64,000 nucleotides of DNA from Sisyra terminalis (taxonomy: Eukaryota; Arthropoda; Insecta; Neuroptera; Sisyridae): NCBI GenBank assembly GCA_958496175.1, contig OY292278.1:10292001-10356000 (forward strand), given 5' to 3'. The first letter of the stretch is position 1; every line of letters begins with the position of its first letter. A program made the position numbers and the translations under genes. Below the pieces are notes generated by a model that saw only the letters and a program-made list of their open reading frames with translations, searched no databases and was not told where the DNA came from. Below are positions 23,413-35,227 of this stretch, piece by piece.

Positions 23413-24487
23413 TGAATACGAAAATATTTTTTAAACTTAGAATTTTCTTCCTTCATTTTTATCAATTTTTTCGACGAACAAATGTGATATCTTATAGATA
23501 CAACTAATAAAAAGCAAACTTGTATTCATGCAAATATTTGATCAATTGTTCTATTTAGTGCAAAAGTATTTACTTATTGCAATTATTTTAAAACTATTGA
23601 TATTTACATTAGTTTTTTTCCAATTTTTCTTTTCAATAAAATAATTTATTTACGTTGAAATTTTCAATTTAGTTCATATTTTATGTAATGCTATAAATTA
23701 AATATAAGTGAATCTCTTTCATAAATACATACCTACCCTAGTTTCATTTAAAATGTATATGGTATACCCAAGGATTGTGGATTTAAATGAATTATTTTCA
23801 TTATATATTAATGACTTTTGAGTTATATTTTTCAAAGCAATTACTTTACCAAAAGATGCATCCACAGAAATGGATAAAATCTACGAATTTCATTTTGGTT
23901 TGTACAATGGAAAATCATTTTTCGTTTTAATTATCTTCTTATTATATTTATGTATTAATTGTTAGTATACGAATCTTGTACTACAGCACGCGTTTGTCGA
24001 GCACGTATATATACAAATTAATTAAAGAAAATTATAAAATTACAATGTCATAATTCTCTCAAGGGTTGATTCGTGAACTGGAACATTGAGGGTGGAGTTG
24101 TACGTGTGTGTGGTTGACACAGACGGGGGATGAGGGTTGGATGATGTTTGCTTTTCAAACTGACTAATTGTTTGTGGGGGAACAAATGTTTGTTGAAATG
24201 GGAGAATGGGCTAAAGTGTTGGAGCAAAATTTATTTAAGCGCAATTGTACCGAAAATACGCTTTCATTTTTCAGGGGGTTGTTCGCACAGTTATTGTTTA
24301 TCTTTAAATTTACACGAGAATAAGCAACGTTTGATTAGCTGAGTGGAAATGTATGCGAATATACGAATGAAGTGATGTGCGAAAAAGGTTTATGAAATAT
24401 TTTTGCAAAGATAAAAATTAAGAAAAGTATTTGTAATGAAATTCTTGAGATTTATGCAATTGAATTGGTACCAATTTTATAAAAAAT
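23413..24487. other. Unassigned DNA with a G-rich patch
   Basis: No gene recognised. The plus strand at about 24060-24320 is G- and T-rich (GACGGGGGATGAGGGTTGGA). The open frame at 24148-24342 lacks a recognisable motif. Confidence 0.4.
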
Positions 24488-26855
24488 ACTTGCTGATCCC
24501 CACGCCTTCGTCTGCTTAACTTAGGGGAAAATTATATTTTCTCTTTAGATTTGCTATTTGTAGTGGTATAAGATAATTTTTATTTTTCTTATTTCTTTTA
24601 CGAAAAACATAATCATACATAAAAACACTATTTTGTCAACTTTAAAAGGCCACATTTAATTAACAGTTGCTTAGAAAAAAATATTTGTATATAATGATCA
24701 ATTAATTTTAAAAAAATATTTATAAATATCTGAAAAGAGCATGTTCAATTGCGTATACCTACCTACCTAGTAGGTATACCTACCGTTAAACAAATGATCC
24801 ATAAATCAATCAAGATATATACATAAAAAAATATCGTAAAGTTCAATAAAGTCGGTCTTAATTATGGCTTAAAACAATAAAAAGTTATCAAAACACTCGC
24901 GTCAAAATAACAGAAGTAAAGGGTTTAGATTTAAAATATTAGTAGAAATCCCATTTCATTGTCTTGTCTTGACTTCCGAATGAACCTTTTTCTCAAAACT
25001 GTTACACTATTGCAATGTACAAAACTATCGCGAAATTAAAATTTGTTCAATTGCACGAAACCCAGTTCCTCCATAGTCAAGTTTAACCATTGTGTGTTAT
25101 GCACTTATTATTAAAATATCTGAATTTTAACTATATAATTAAACCATTTTATTTTAGTTCGCCGAATTTCTCGCTACTCGATATTCGCTCACTAATGTAT
25201 TTATTTGTGAATATGTATTTCGGATTTTCAGGTTTACAATTTGTGAAAGCCAAAAATCTTAATGCTCACTTATAAACTTGACCTAACCATTTTCAGATAT
25301 ATATATCAATCAGAGTTTAAATTTTTAAGCAGACCCAAAGTTTTTATTTCTAATATTAAACCAACTTTGCTTTCTAATAAAGAGTATTACGTTTCGTTTA
25401 TAACGATACTGTGACTATGAAATTTGAAATTTCGATTGTTTATTAGACGTTATGTCGTACAAACTTTGCCAACATATTTCACTCTTTTAGAGTAGGAATT
25501 ATCAAAAAACCCTTTCATATTATATATCTGCATCGTATAAGAAAAACACTTTCCAAATTGCATCTACACAAATATTCATTTATATTTGAAAATACAATTT
25601 TAAACGAAAAAAAATATGACTAAAAGCAATTCAATTTCGCACATTTGGACGTTGTACATGCAAAATTATTGGAAATAGGTAGAAAGCGTGGAAATAAATT
25701 CGAATATTTTATTTATTTTCAATAACAATAATTGATTTACAAATTGTTCTAAATACCGAAGAAAAGTTAGTTTGGAAGATTTTATATTTTAATTGATAAT
25801 GAAATATAGGACAAAAAATTGCCCCCTTTATGCTTTTCAGCAGAATATATAATTGCTCCAGTTCACAATCATTGATTCAGAAAAAATAAATTTTAAAAAG
25901 TTTGATTGTTGAAAAACAAAAATCAAAAACCGCCTCTGTAGTATTTGGTATAAGTATACTATATAAACTAAGTATATTACTGTATAAACTATCATACTAA
26001 TTAAGTGAAAAGACATTATTTAAAATGATTTTATGAAAATGGTATAGCAAAACAGAAATTTATTATTAATCAATTATTTATTTATTAAATTCAAAATTTC
26101 GATTGTTGATTTACTCTATATTTTCTCATACAAACTTAATCACCCCTTTTACTCTTTTGGGTAGGAATTTTCAAAAAAAACAATTTTCATCAGATGTCTA
26201 CCTCTTATAAGGAATACATCGAATATTAAAATTTCATCAGTCAGAGGGGGTATATAAATATAGAATTTTATGTATGCGCGGATTTAAAAACGTATTTAAT
26301 TTAAGTTTTATCACAATTATTATGATTATTACTACTACTATTACTTTTTTTCGTTAATATTTTCTTATTAAGCAACTCTAAGGATTTATTTACAAAATGT
26401 AAAAAAAAAGTTTGCTGTAAGATTCGAGCCCACGTCTTTTTAATTAGAAGGGTCAGGATGTCAGATACGTAAGCCATTACGCTATTGATATCAACTATGT
26501 GGTCCATATATATAAACGTTTATATTTCAAAGAAGCAATTTTTTACACTTTAAATTGAATTTACTGTGCTTTTTATCAGTTCAACTAAAAATATTTTTAC
26601 AGATTATTTTCTAACTTATAATTACCTTTCAATGTTATATAACTCGTCTGTTTTAAGTAAAAAAAATTTGTTTCATCCCTAGGAAATACCTTTCCTTTTT
26701 AATTTAAGGAATGATAAGTAGTCTAACATGTGTGAGAAATTATGTTGTATCTTAATACCAAATTTCATTAAATTCAGTTGTTCTGTTCTTTAATTAATTA
26801 GGGACACACAGACAGGCAGACAGACGAAAATTTTAAAAATGTTAAATTTGGAATA
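24488..26855. mobile_element. Unclassified interspersed repeat, copy 1
   Basis: Starts with CTGATCCCCACGCCTTCGTC and ends with a CAGACAGGCAGACAGAC stretch. It matches the copy at 44192-45985 over most of its length (landmarks TTTTACGAAAAACATAATCA, AAAGTTCAATAAAGTCGGTC, TTCTCGCTACTCGATATTCG) and the start matches the copy at 33319. The paired short open frames at 25090 and 44691 are simply translated repeat. Elements with a CTGAYCCCxGCxxCTTCGTCTGCG start and CAGACAGAC tail are widespread in insects; the superfamily is not decided here. Confidence 0.7.
26411..26505 (-). pseudogene. tRNA-Arg-like sequence (SINE head or pseudogene)
   Basis: Minus strand shows an A-box-like TAGCGTAATGGCTTACG, an anticodon-loop-like CTTCTAA (TCT, Arg) and a B-box-like GGGCTCGAATC. 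Spacing between the D arm and anticodon arm is too long, and no acceptor stem pairs. This fits a tRNA-derived SINE head or decayed tRNA rather than a working tRNA. Confidence 0.45.
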
Positions 26856-27195
26856 AGGCCTTTTTGAAACATAGATTTATTCTAAAATTGGGATCAAAAT
26901 CGAAATGTACAAACAGACGTAAGAATAATTTTCGTTGCATTAGAATCTTAATTCGGGAAAACTTTGACACGAACTTATAATACTGAAATTTGGTTTAATA
27001 ATGCATGGTTATTACTCGGAAAAAAGTGAAATATTTTTCGTGAAACCGAGTCGCTTTTATATGAAATATCTGTCCGTTCCGATTATAATAGGTTTCATCC
27101 AAAATCCAGACGCCATTATATGCATGTATCCATGTCAAAATGATTATGTTTCACCCTCCGATATTATCATACCAAACAACGTGTTTCATATATCC
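26856..27195. other. AT-rich unassigned DNA
   Basis: No supported feature was seen. Confidence 0.4.
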
Positions 27196-27720
27196 AAATA
27201 ATATTTTCCCCATTGGCCGGAAGATGGTTGCAATCGAAGTCCAGAGGGACCAACGCGGAGCGGGACGGAGCAACAGCTCCGGATATCCGCTATGTTAAAT
27301 CCCTCAAACCCCAAAAACCTATGACCTACATACCTGTGCAGTATCATCCCACGAAAATGCCGACATCTAGCACGAACCCTTTCCCTCAAGAACTTCAATA
27401 GGCCGGCCGCCTTTTTAATATGTAGCTGGCTGTAACCAAAAACTCAAACATAACACTAGCCATTATGCCGCATAAAGAAGTAGTCAGTGCCCGTCAATAT
27501 ATTTCACAACCCTCTTAAACGAGTCTGGGGTGGCTAGGTATCCTATATATGCATCGTAGTTGGAATAACAACCCATCCATCTGTTTAGAAGCAGTTTGAA
27601 ATAGGAATACAGAGCCAGTAATATGTCTTGCTATTTTCTCCTGAATTCTACACCATGCATATCCAGCATATAGCACAAACAGGTGTAAAACCCATTCATT
27701 CTAATTGGATATAAAGCTCT
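27196..27720. other. GC-rich segment of unknown origin
   Basis: About 27200-27420 is far richer in G and C than its surroundings (GGGACCAACGCGGAGCGGGA, AGGCCGGCCGCC). Overlapping open frames on both strands (27186-27398 minus, 27213-27401 plus) follow from the GC content and carry no recognised domain. The adjoining 27480-27700 is also more balanced. It could be a retroelement remnant such as a UTR, a processed sequence or a CpG-rich regulatory element. Confidence 0.35.
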
Positions 27721-27989
27721 CGAATACAACATGCACAAATACCTCAGCATTTCCTCCCTCTTACATCTATAGAAATATATCACTTTCAGCTATCATTTAT
27801 CTGGTGGAATTTGAAATGTTTTATTTGATGTATTTCCATTTCAATAAAAAACCCCTCTATGTTCGGTCCCAATTTAATACCAGAGATGCCAATTTAATAT
27901 ACCAAAAATGTTTATACAATTTGTTTATGAAAATAAAATTTTAAATATAAATTAAAGTTGACTTTTGTTTGACCGAAAAAAAGTTAAAA

Positions 27990-29241
27990 GATAAGTATAG
28001 TGAATCGGCCCCAGAAGGGTATTTGATTCATAATTTCAGGGTATGTTGGTACTATTAAGATACATTGATTCGGCAAGTTTCAGATCCTTATGTATTACCG
28101 ATCCTACAAAAATCAAAAAAAGCTGAAAATGTATTTGAATTTTGGATATGTTTTAGGGGCTGATAGTAGCTTCTAGAAAAAAAATTAAGAGCTTTATCGG
28201 TTTATAAGATTCTTGGAAAACGAGAGCTTTTTCTTTTAATTACAATTTTTAACCATGATACAATTTTGGTACAACTACGAAACTATTTTTTTCGAATTCC
28301 CCATCCAATTTCTTTTAAATGTATGAATCTTTTAATTTTAAAAAATGGTACACCATATTGAAAAAAATTAAAAACCGATTTTTTTACACAAAAATCCAAT
28401 TATGAAATAGAAAGAAACAGAGCTTATTCGATTACTATACGAGTGGAAATAACAGAAAATATTAAAAACAATAATAAGAAAACAATTGTTTCCTATTAAA
28501 TAAATTCAATCATTAATATTAAAATTATTTGGCACTATTATGATTAAGTTTGCATCAAGTGTTATCTTATAAATTAAGATCGCTTTGCTTTTAAGATTGC
28601 AAGATGTAATATGCATGGAATGGATGAGTATGATAAAAACGTCTCACCGATCAGGAATTTTATTTTATAAGATAACCCTTGATGTAGACAAGGATGTATT
28701 CATTTAATACAAAACAATTATTTTCATATTATTGTTATTAATATTTTCTGTTATTTGCACTCGTATAGTAATCGAATAAGCTCTGTTTTTGTCTATTAAA
28801 TTATTGAATTTTTGTGTAAAAAAATCGGTTTTTAATTTTGTTTGATATGACGTACCGTTTTTTAAAATTTAAAAGACTCATAACTTTAAGGAAATTGAAT
28901 GGGAAATTCGAAAAAAATTGAATCATAGTTAAAAATTGAAACTAAAAGAAAAAGCTCTCGTTTTCCAAGGATTTTATGAACTGATATAGCTCTTAATTTT
29001 TTTTCTAAAAGCTACCATCAGACCCTAAAACATATTCAAAATTCAAATAAATCGATTTACAAGTTTCTGAGATTTTTTTTTTCTGCTTTCCAGCTTTTTT
29101 CGATTTTTGAACAAACAGTAATACATAGAGATATGAAACTTGCTGAATTAATGTATATTAATAGTACCAACAGACCCTGAAATTATGAACACAATACCCT
29201 TCTGGGGCCGATTCACTATACTTATCGTCCTATGTCCTTTA
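27990..29241. mobile_element. 1.25-kb foldback element
   Basis: Arms of about 550 bp: GATAAGTATAGTGAATCGGC at the left pairs with its complement near 29226, and internal blocks such as AAAACGAGAGCTTTTTCTTT and GAGCTTATTCGATTACTATA are mirrored. The right end continues about 15 bp further (GTCCTATGTCCTTT), as in the fragment at 23288, so the left terminus is slightly truncated. No transposase. Confidence 0.75.
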
Positions 29242-29759
29242 TAATTTTGGCTTAAATCTTATTTATTCAAATTTAATGTCAATTGGGTTTTTCTTGGGAA
29301 CATGGATACGGAATAAATTGATGCCAAAATTGTTTTATTGAAGTTATGTATTTTATTAGTTATTCAAAAGATGCGCAGTTAGAAACAGGAAATTTTTAGA
29401 GGTAACAAATTGTTTTTTTTTATTTTCAAATAAATTGCACAATTTGCACAGCGATGCAATAAGTGCATTCAATCCATAGACAATCACATGTAAGCACTAG
29501 TCCCAGTAGATTAGTGCTGTATAAGTACAAAATAGATTATCAACAATCAATAGCGACAATAACAATAAAAGTAATTCTTATGGCAATTATAACAATCACA
29601 AAAACAATTAACAGTAGCAATAAGAATAATAATAATAGTCTATAATAACAATATCAATGCTAATAATAATGTGAAACATTAATATATAAGTAATAAATAA
29701 AAATAGAGCTATGTAATAAGAAATAATAATTTGGCAATAAATAACTAATAGGAATATTT
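29242..29759. other. A-rich tail region downstream of the LINE
   Basis: From about 29580 to 29750 the plus strand is a degenerate AAT/ACA-rich simple sequence. It lies just past the stop codon of the minus-strand LINE fragment and may contain its 3' UTR and tail. Nothing else was recognised. Confidence 0.35.
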
Positions 29760-29761
29760 GT

Positions 29762-30049
29762 TTAGTTACAAAATCTATCAGGCAAATCTATTACATTCCA
29801 TTTTTGTAACCTTCTTATCATCTCACTGTTGTCCAATAAGTTTATTGCGAGATGGTTGGAATGGTCGTCTAGTTTTGTCAGATATTTTTTACTAAATCTT
29901 TGAATTTCCTCCTTTACAGATGGCATTTCTGTATCTTCATGTATTTTTTTATTGTTTACATACCATGAAGCACCGATTATTTGTCGTAGGGTCCTTGATT
30001 GAAATCTTTGTTGGACTTCAATGTTGGAGTTGGATGTAGTACCCCACAA
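29762..30049 (-). pseudogene. LINE ORF2 C-terminal fragment
   Basis: A 95-codon open frame with WGTTSNSNIEVQQRFQSRTL and NHLAINLLDNSEMIRRL, near the stop codon. This is the typical C-terminal tail of Jockey-clade ORF2 proteins, downstream of the reverse transcriptase fold. Just upstream (30050-30130) the frame continues in degraded form as a KPIW-Y-G-like segment. The catalytic domain is separated from it by about 0.5 kb of unrelated sequence, so this is a relic. Confidence 0.85.
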
Positions 30050-30654
30050 CTGTATTCGTTATGTCCATATGGGCTTGAGGATGACCTTGTACAGAAGAAG
30101 TTTGTAATGTAAACTTTTAGACAAATCTTTGGTAGCATACAATACGTAGCCATGTTTATTACCCGCCCTTACTGGTCAGTTCTCAATAGACATCTACCGA
30201 AAAAATGATTGGTTTCTTTTTCCCCAACCTAATATTTCAGGATTAGTTTCATATTTTATATTTACCCTTTGCTAAACTTCTTAAGTCTCATATCCACGAA
30301 AATCAGTTTTGTGAATAAACCATTATTTATATGTACCATCTTTTAAGTTAAATACTTAATTTATTTTGGTTAATATGCCTACATAGTTCTTCCTCGTATA
30401 TGCGTATATCTTTTTTCCAAATTTCCAAAACCGCATTTGTATACAATACATATACAAACTTAATAAATGCCAAAGGAATTATGTTTTTTTCCCTACTGAT
30501 TTCAGTCGAATTTTACTCTAGTTATTAAATTAACCTCGTTTTTGCTCTGAAATGGAGACCAAAGCTTTCGGTTATTCTGGTAAAAAATGAAGCAATTGTG
30601 TCTCCTCAAATGTTTCACTATAACCCAATCCATTATTATAAATGTTTTCTGTTG

Positions 30655-31070
30655 ATAATGGTGCATTAGATGCCATAAGCCAGTATTTTTTTTTTGTATT
30701 TTTATTTAAATGTTCTCGAGTTTTTTTTTGATTTGCACAGCCCATGTAAGTTTTTGATCTAAGTGTATTCCAAGATTTTTACCGTGCTTTTTTGCGGTAG
30801 TTCTGTGCCTTCCATTGTAACCGGTGGACATATATTTCTGGGCAGTGTTAACATAATGTGTGCAGATTTTGCGTTGTTTATTTTTGTTTTCCACTTTTTT
30901 GCCCATTTTTCTACGGTTTCCAGGTTTTTTGGAGCTTTAACGAAGCTTCATTGGGTTCATTTGCTGCGGTTACGATGGCTGTGTCATCAGCAAATGTCGC
31001 CACTAATGCATCTGTTGTATTTGGCATATCGGCTGTGTAAAGGGAATACAACAGAGGTCCCAGTAAAATT
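30655..31070 (-). pseudogene. LINE reverse transcriptase fragment with FADD motif
   Basis: Reverse transcriptase palm region: LYSLYTADMP, then ATFADDTAI holding the catalytic aspartate pair, then EKWAKKWKTKINNAKSAH and, after a one-base frameshift, GIHLDQKLTW. Order and spacing match Jockey-clade LINEs. The fingers domain and the whole 5' part of the element, including ORF1 and endonuclease, are missing. Confidence 0.85.
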
Positions 31071-33215
31071 GTTTTTATTAAAATAATTTGTAATTGTAAA
31101 AATAGAATACATGCTATATGCCGCAGGCAAAGACGTGGGTACCAGGTAGTTTCTCAACAAATGGATGCTGAAAAGCTTTCATAACAATTTTTTTATGATT
31201 ACTACAAAATAATTCATCCCATTCCTCTAGTGCATGCGACAATAACGAAATATAATTTTTAATATCATGATTGATTTATGCATTTATTGTCGTACATGTA
31301 TAATATTATCATGCATTTGGCTTGAAATGTGAAACGGGGGCATTCATGTAATGATTCTTCGTGTTCAATGACAACATTGTAAATATGTGCAATGCATACG
31401 ATTCCAGTTGTTTGAAATGTTGTTTTTGAACAATTTTATGTTGTTTTTGTGTTTGACATTTGAATACATAAAATTGACATTGTATGCTTATGGGAATAAT
31501 ATCAATTGCTTGAAGAATTGTAAACAGTATTTGTGTCTTTTTAACATCAATATTTGATTAAGGCAAACTATAAGAAACTCAACTTTCAGCAGGAACCCAA
31601 CGCTATAAAGTTCATACACGTGTGTCGTTTGGGTTTTTCATTTCTTTCAACTCAATTTTTGATTGATTACAATGGAAAAGGAAAAACAGACTTTTCCTGC
31701 CAAAAGCAAAATATTGGGAAAACTTTTCCTCCTAATACAGTAAGGGAAGATTTGTCAAATGTAATTATTTTAAAACAAACCACTGATAAATTATAAACAC
31801 GTTACACATGGTAGATTGATTGATTGACGATAATAATACCTACACACTTTCCCTTTTGCTGTCTATTCTGAAATGTTTTCACTTAATTATAATTTTCTTG
31901 CGAAGTGAAAATTCAAATTGAGAAACGATACAAATCAATTTAATTACGGGGGGGCTCGAATCGCTCTGCATCGATAGCAGGGACCAGATGCTTTTAAATT
32001 AGGTTTGATTTTCGTCGTACTACTGATGTGGATTTTATTTAGTAATTACAATTCAATTACATTACACAAATTTCGTTTCGATTAAACACCGAATTAAATT
32101 AGTCTTTATTTCATTTCAGTTTCATTGGATGAAAAAAAATTTGATATAATCGCTATTTGGTGGTGGGATAATCGATAAGGGTGCGTGTTTTTCGGTTGTG
32201 AAGAGCTTTCATTAACTGTATAAACTCATTGGTGTATACCATTGTATAAGAGGATATCGTTGCAGTCCAAACAAAATGAACCAATATTGTATTTTTCTTT
32301 TTTGCAAAATTAGTTACAGCTGCTAGATTACCAATTCAATTACCTGGTACATGTAGTACTTCAAAAAAAAATTCAGCTAACAAAATTAAAAAAAACAAAA
32401 TACTTCAACTCGTGCCCTATCATGCAAAAGCACAAAAAAATACCATTACATTTGCAATTTGTTCAACCATGAAATAAATGTTCATTTAATATCAGTAGAA
32501 TCGATGAATTAAAGAACTTAAAAACAAAAAATTTAAAATTAAATCCTTTCATCCTTAATAATTTAAACTTCTGAACTAATATAATATTTTCAACCCATTT
32601 GTCTTTGGGCACAATAATGATTTTTGGCCATCATGGAAACCTAAAACAATAAACAAATAATCTCAGACGTTTAGTAAGCCTATTGTATTCTATGTTCTTA
32701 GATAGAACCTTATATTAATCAAAGAAGTTAATATGTAAAGCAATCAATAATTTGAGAATGTGCTAATTATATTTTCTGTACGCAAATAAAACAATACATA
32801 TAGCGATAAGTGATGACGCACGTTTTTCGAAAAATCAACAAACCCTCTTTGGACCTCTTCCATTTTTATGATTAAATCGCCAGATATAAATATTGTTAAA
32901 CAATTAAAGTAATTATAACAGTTTGGAATTATATCACGTTTATTTTTATTTGTATGAAATAAACTATATGAGGCATACAAATATGTTTCGACAGGTTTTA
33001 TTCATAGTATTGTTCATCATTCATGACAATATGTGCAATGATATTTTTTTCTGATTACAATTACTTGGATTTAGCCATTAATTTGAAAATGACGGTAGTC
33101 CATTTCAAGAGCAGTTCATAAGACAACTTTTGATTTTCTGATAGACCAGATAATACAAATATGTGTACCATTAATTGTTTACTAACTATCGATGATATTT
33201 GTGTTCGGCACATTT
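31071..33215. other. Unassigned DNA
   Basis: No gene or repeat recognised. A short G/C-richer spot at about 31948-31990 (GGGGGGGCTCGAATCGCTCT) is unexplained. Confidence 0.4.
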
Positions 33216-33318
33216 GTAATGACTAGACATCGGATTATATGCACTATCAATATGCACAATTAAAAACCATTTATTATAGGAATTTAAGTTTATTTTCACA
33301 TTATACTTACAATAATAT

Positions 33319-34265
33319 ACTAGCTGATCCCCGCAACTTCGTCTGCGTAACGTAGATGTAGATTATGTTTTCTTTTCAAATTTGCCATTTGTAGTGGTAA
33401 ATGAAAATTTTATTTTTCTTATTTCTTTTACGAAAAACATAATCATACTTAAAAATACTATTTTGTCAACTTTGAAAAGACACATTTAATAAACTGTTGC
33501 AAAAAATAAAATTGTTCCATGTAATAATCAATTAATTTTCAAAAAATATTTATAAATAGCTAAAAAGAGTATGGCCTATTCCGTATACCTACGGTAGGTA
33601 TACCTACCGTAGACCAAATAATCTGTAAATCAATCAGCATCTATACATAAATAAAAAATATCGCCAAGTTCAATAAAGTTGGTCTTAATTATAAGTAAAA
33701 AGCGGTGACCATGCGATATTTTTCAAATAACTTACATTTTTAAACTTGTGATATCTTTCGAATGGAATGTTCAAATTGAATAACTCAAAAAGTTATATAA
33801 TGGTATTGAAGCAAACTGAAATATGAAGTCATTTATTTTGATAAGGATTAATCCCAAAGTATAAATAAAAGAGCTTTTATAGCGGTGGCATTTATATGTA
33901 TTTTTTAAAATGAAAAAACACTTATTGTGACATAACTATAATAGTTAGACATTGCTGTTGCTCTAGTTTTTGTAGATAATGATATGTTCTGCAAAATCGT
34001 ACCATACTACATTATTTTGTTCTATAACCAATAGTTTTCGCAGCGCACGCGATAAAAGAATGTTTTTTGGTTATTTTTTTCAGACCTTGGGTTACATTAT
34101 TGGAATTTTAGTATGGATCCCTAACTTTTTTGAAAATTTAATATAGCCTATGTTCACCGGAAATAGTGTAGCTTCCCAACAGTGAAAGAATTTTTCAAAT
34201 CGGTCAAGTAGTTTTGGAGCCTATTCAAAGCAAACAAACAATCAAATCTTTCCTATTTATATCAA
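33319..34265. mobile_element. Unclassified interspersed repeat, copy 3, inserted in the hAT element
   Basis: Begins ACTAGCTGATCCCCGCAACT, as in the copies at 24488 and 44192, but ends differently, with TCAAGTAGTTTTGGAGCCTA and CAAACAAACAATCAAATCTT. Comparison with hAT copy 2, which continues directly from the TTATATTTATCTTAATA stretch to TTCTGTAC, fixes the insertion boundaries. A palindromic CGGTAGGTATACCTACCG lies near 33590. Confidence 0.75.
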
Positions 34266-34719
34266 TAGGTCGATGTAATCCTTCTGTACTTATGTACAGT
34301 ACTGAACTTTTCCTAAGCCGCCAGACCTATTCTCCAGAAATTTACTTTATGCATTTGAGTGGGAACTTGGATGGTTTAGATCCACAACTGGAAAATGGTG
34401 AAAAGCTGAAAATGAACTTTTGACGTCAACTTAGAATTTCCAGGATTTCCGCAGAATATCCGGAGATCTCTTAAGAAGTTCCGTTAATAATTGCATCAAT
34501 TTTCTTTATTCCTTCAAAACCAGGGTTTTTATACAAAACTGCATTTAATTTGCCATGAACCTATTGCAATAGTTAACTCGACAAGACGTTATTCTGTTTA
34601 ATATTTTTTTCGAATATTTCCATGGACTTGCCAGAGGAATGTTAATAGTTTCTCAATTGCATTGAGTATAAGGCTGAAATGTGTTGCATTAGGAGCTAAA
34701 TTTTTTGTTAATTGAAGAA

Positions 34720-35070
34720 TCCTTATATACTCGCTGGCTTAAATTGATTGCAATGGTATCTAATCCTTCAAATTTTCCATCTACTTCTTTAATGACTGAA
34801 ATATTCAGTATAAAGTAATAAAGCTTTCTACCAAGTACCCCATCGTGTTAAAATTGATTCTGGGGGTAGGTTACGTTTGGTAGTTGCTCTTTGTATGCTT
34901 GTAGTCGCCATAGTGCTTTTAAAAGCTCTTTTTTTGTAGAAGAAATTTATTGACCATCCCGAACTCATTTCTGATCTTTTCCGCAACTTAATATAATCCG
35001 TGGGCTAGTCAAAAGATGTGAAGCAATATTAGGTACAATACTTTCAGAGCTTGACGAAAGGGGGACGTAT
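34720..35070 (-). pseudogene. hAT transposase relic
   Basis: Minus-strand translation, interrupted by frameshifts and stops, gives segments resembling the hAT region around the second catalytic aspartate: a VVEKIRNEF-like piece, FNKLISS-like, LLKALW, LQAYKEQLPNVTYP, and a degraded RWGTW-YY-like segment ending near EVDGKFEGL. The order agrees with that region in hAT transposases. It is non-functional. Confidence 0.6.
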
Positions 35071-35227
35071 CGACGGTATAATTCAACACGCCAAACATGA
35101 ATAACTACCGAAATAAGCTTTTACAATGAAAAAGTATCAAAATATGAAATAACGCTATAAAAATAGAATTATATGCAGTTGCATATGGGAACATACAAAT
35201 GCATATAATCCGATGTCTAGTAAGACT

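Larger units (their letters stand above)
29762..31070 (-). mobile_element. Jockey-like LINE, 5'-truncated and interrupted
   Basis: Minus-strand remains of a non-LTR retrotransposon reverse transcriptase. From 5' to 3' they show GPLLYSLYTADMP, the catalytic FADD (codons at 30983-30994), KNLGIHLDQKLTW, and after an interruption the C-terminal region ending at a stop at 29762-29764. The 5' side stops abruptly near 31070, as usual for LINE insertions. At least two frameshifts (near 30778 and in the run after KLQK) disable it. Sequence between about 30150 and 30640 does not fit the protein and looks like an insertion or replacement. Confidence 0.85.
33224..35219 (-). mobile_element. hAT element with decayed transposase, copy 1, split by another repeat
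   Basis: Termini TAGACATCGGATTATATGCA and complement. Flanks GTAATGAC (33216-33223) and GTAAGACT (35220-35227) look like a degraded 8-bp target duplication. Without the inserted repeat at 33319-34265 it would be about 1.05 kb, matching copy 2 (37992-38990). The minus strand between about 35060 and 34720 retains decayed hAT transposase sequence. Confidence 0.8.

Noticed and set aside
25090..25275. Conserved small protein shared by 25.1 and 44.7 kb
   Set aside because: The peptides match because both lie in copies of the same interspersed repeat; non-coding flanks are equally similar.
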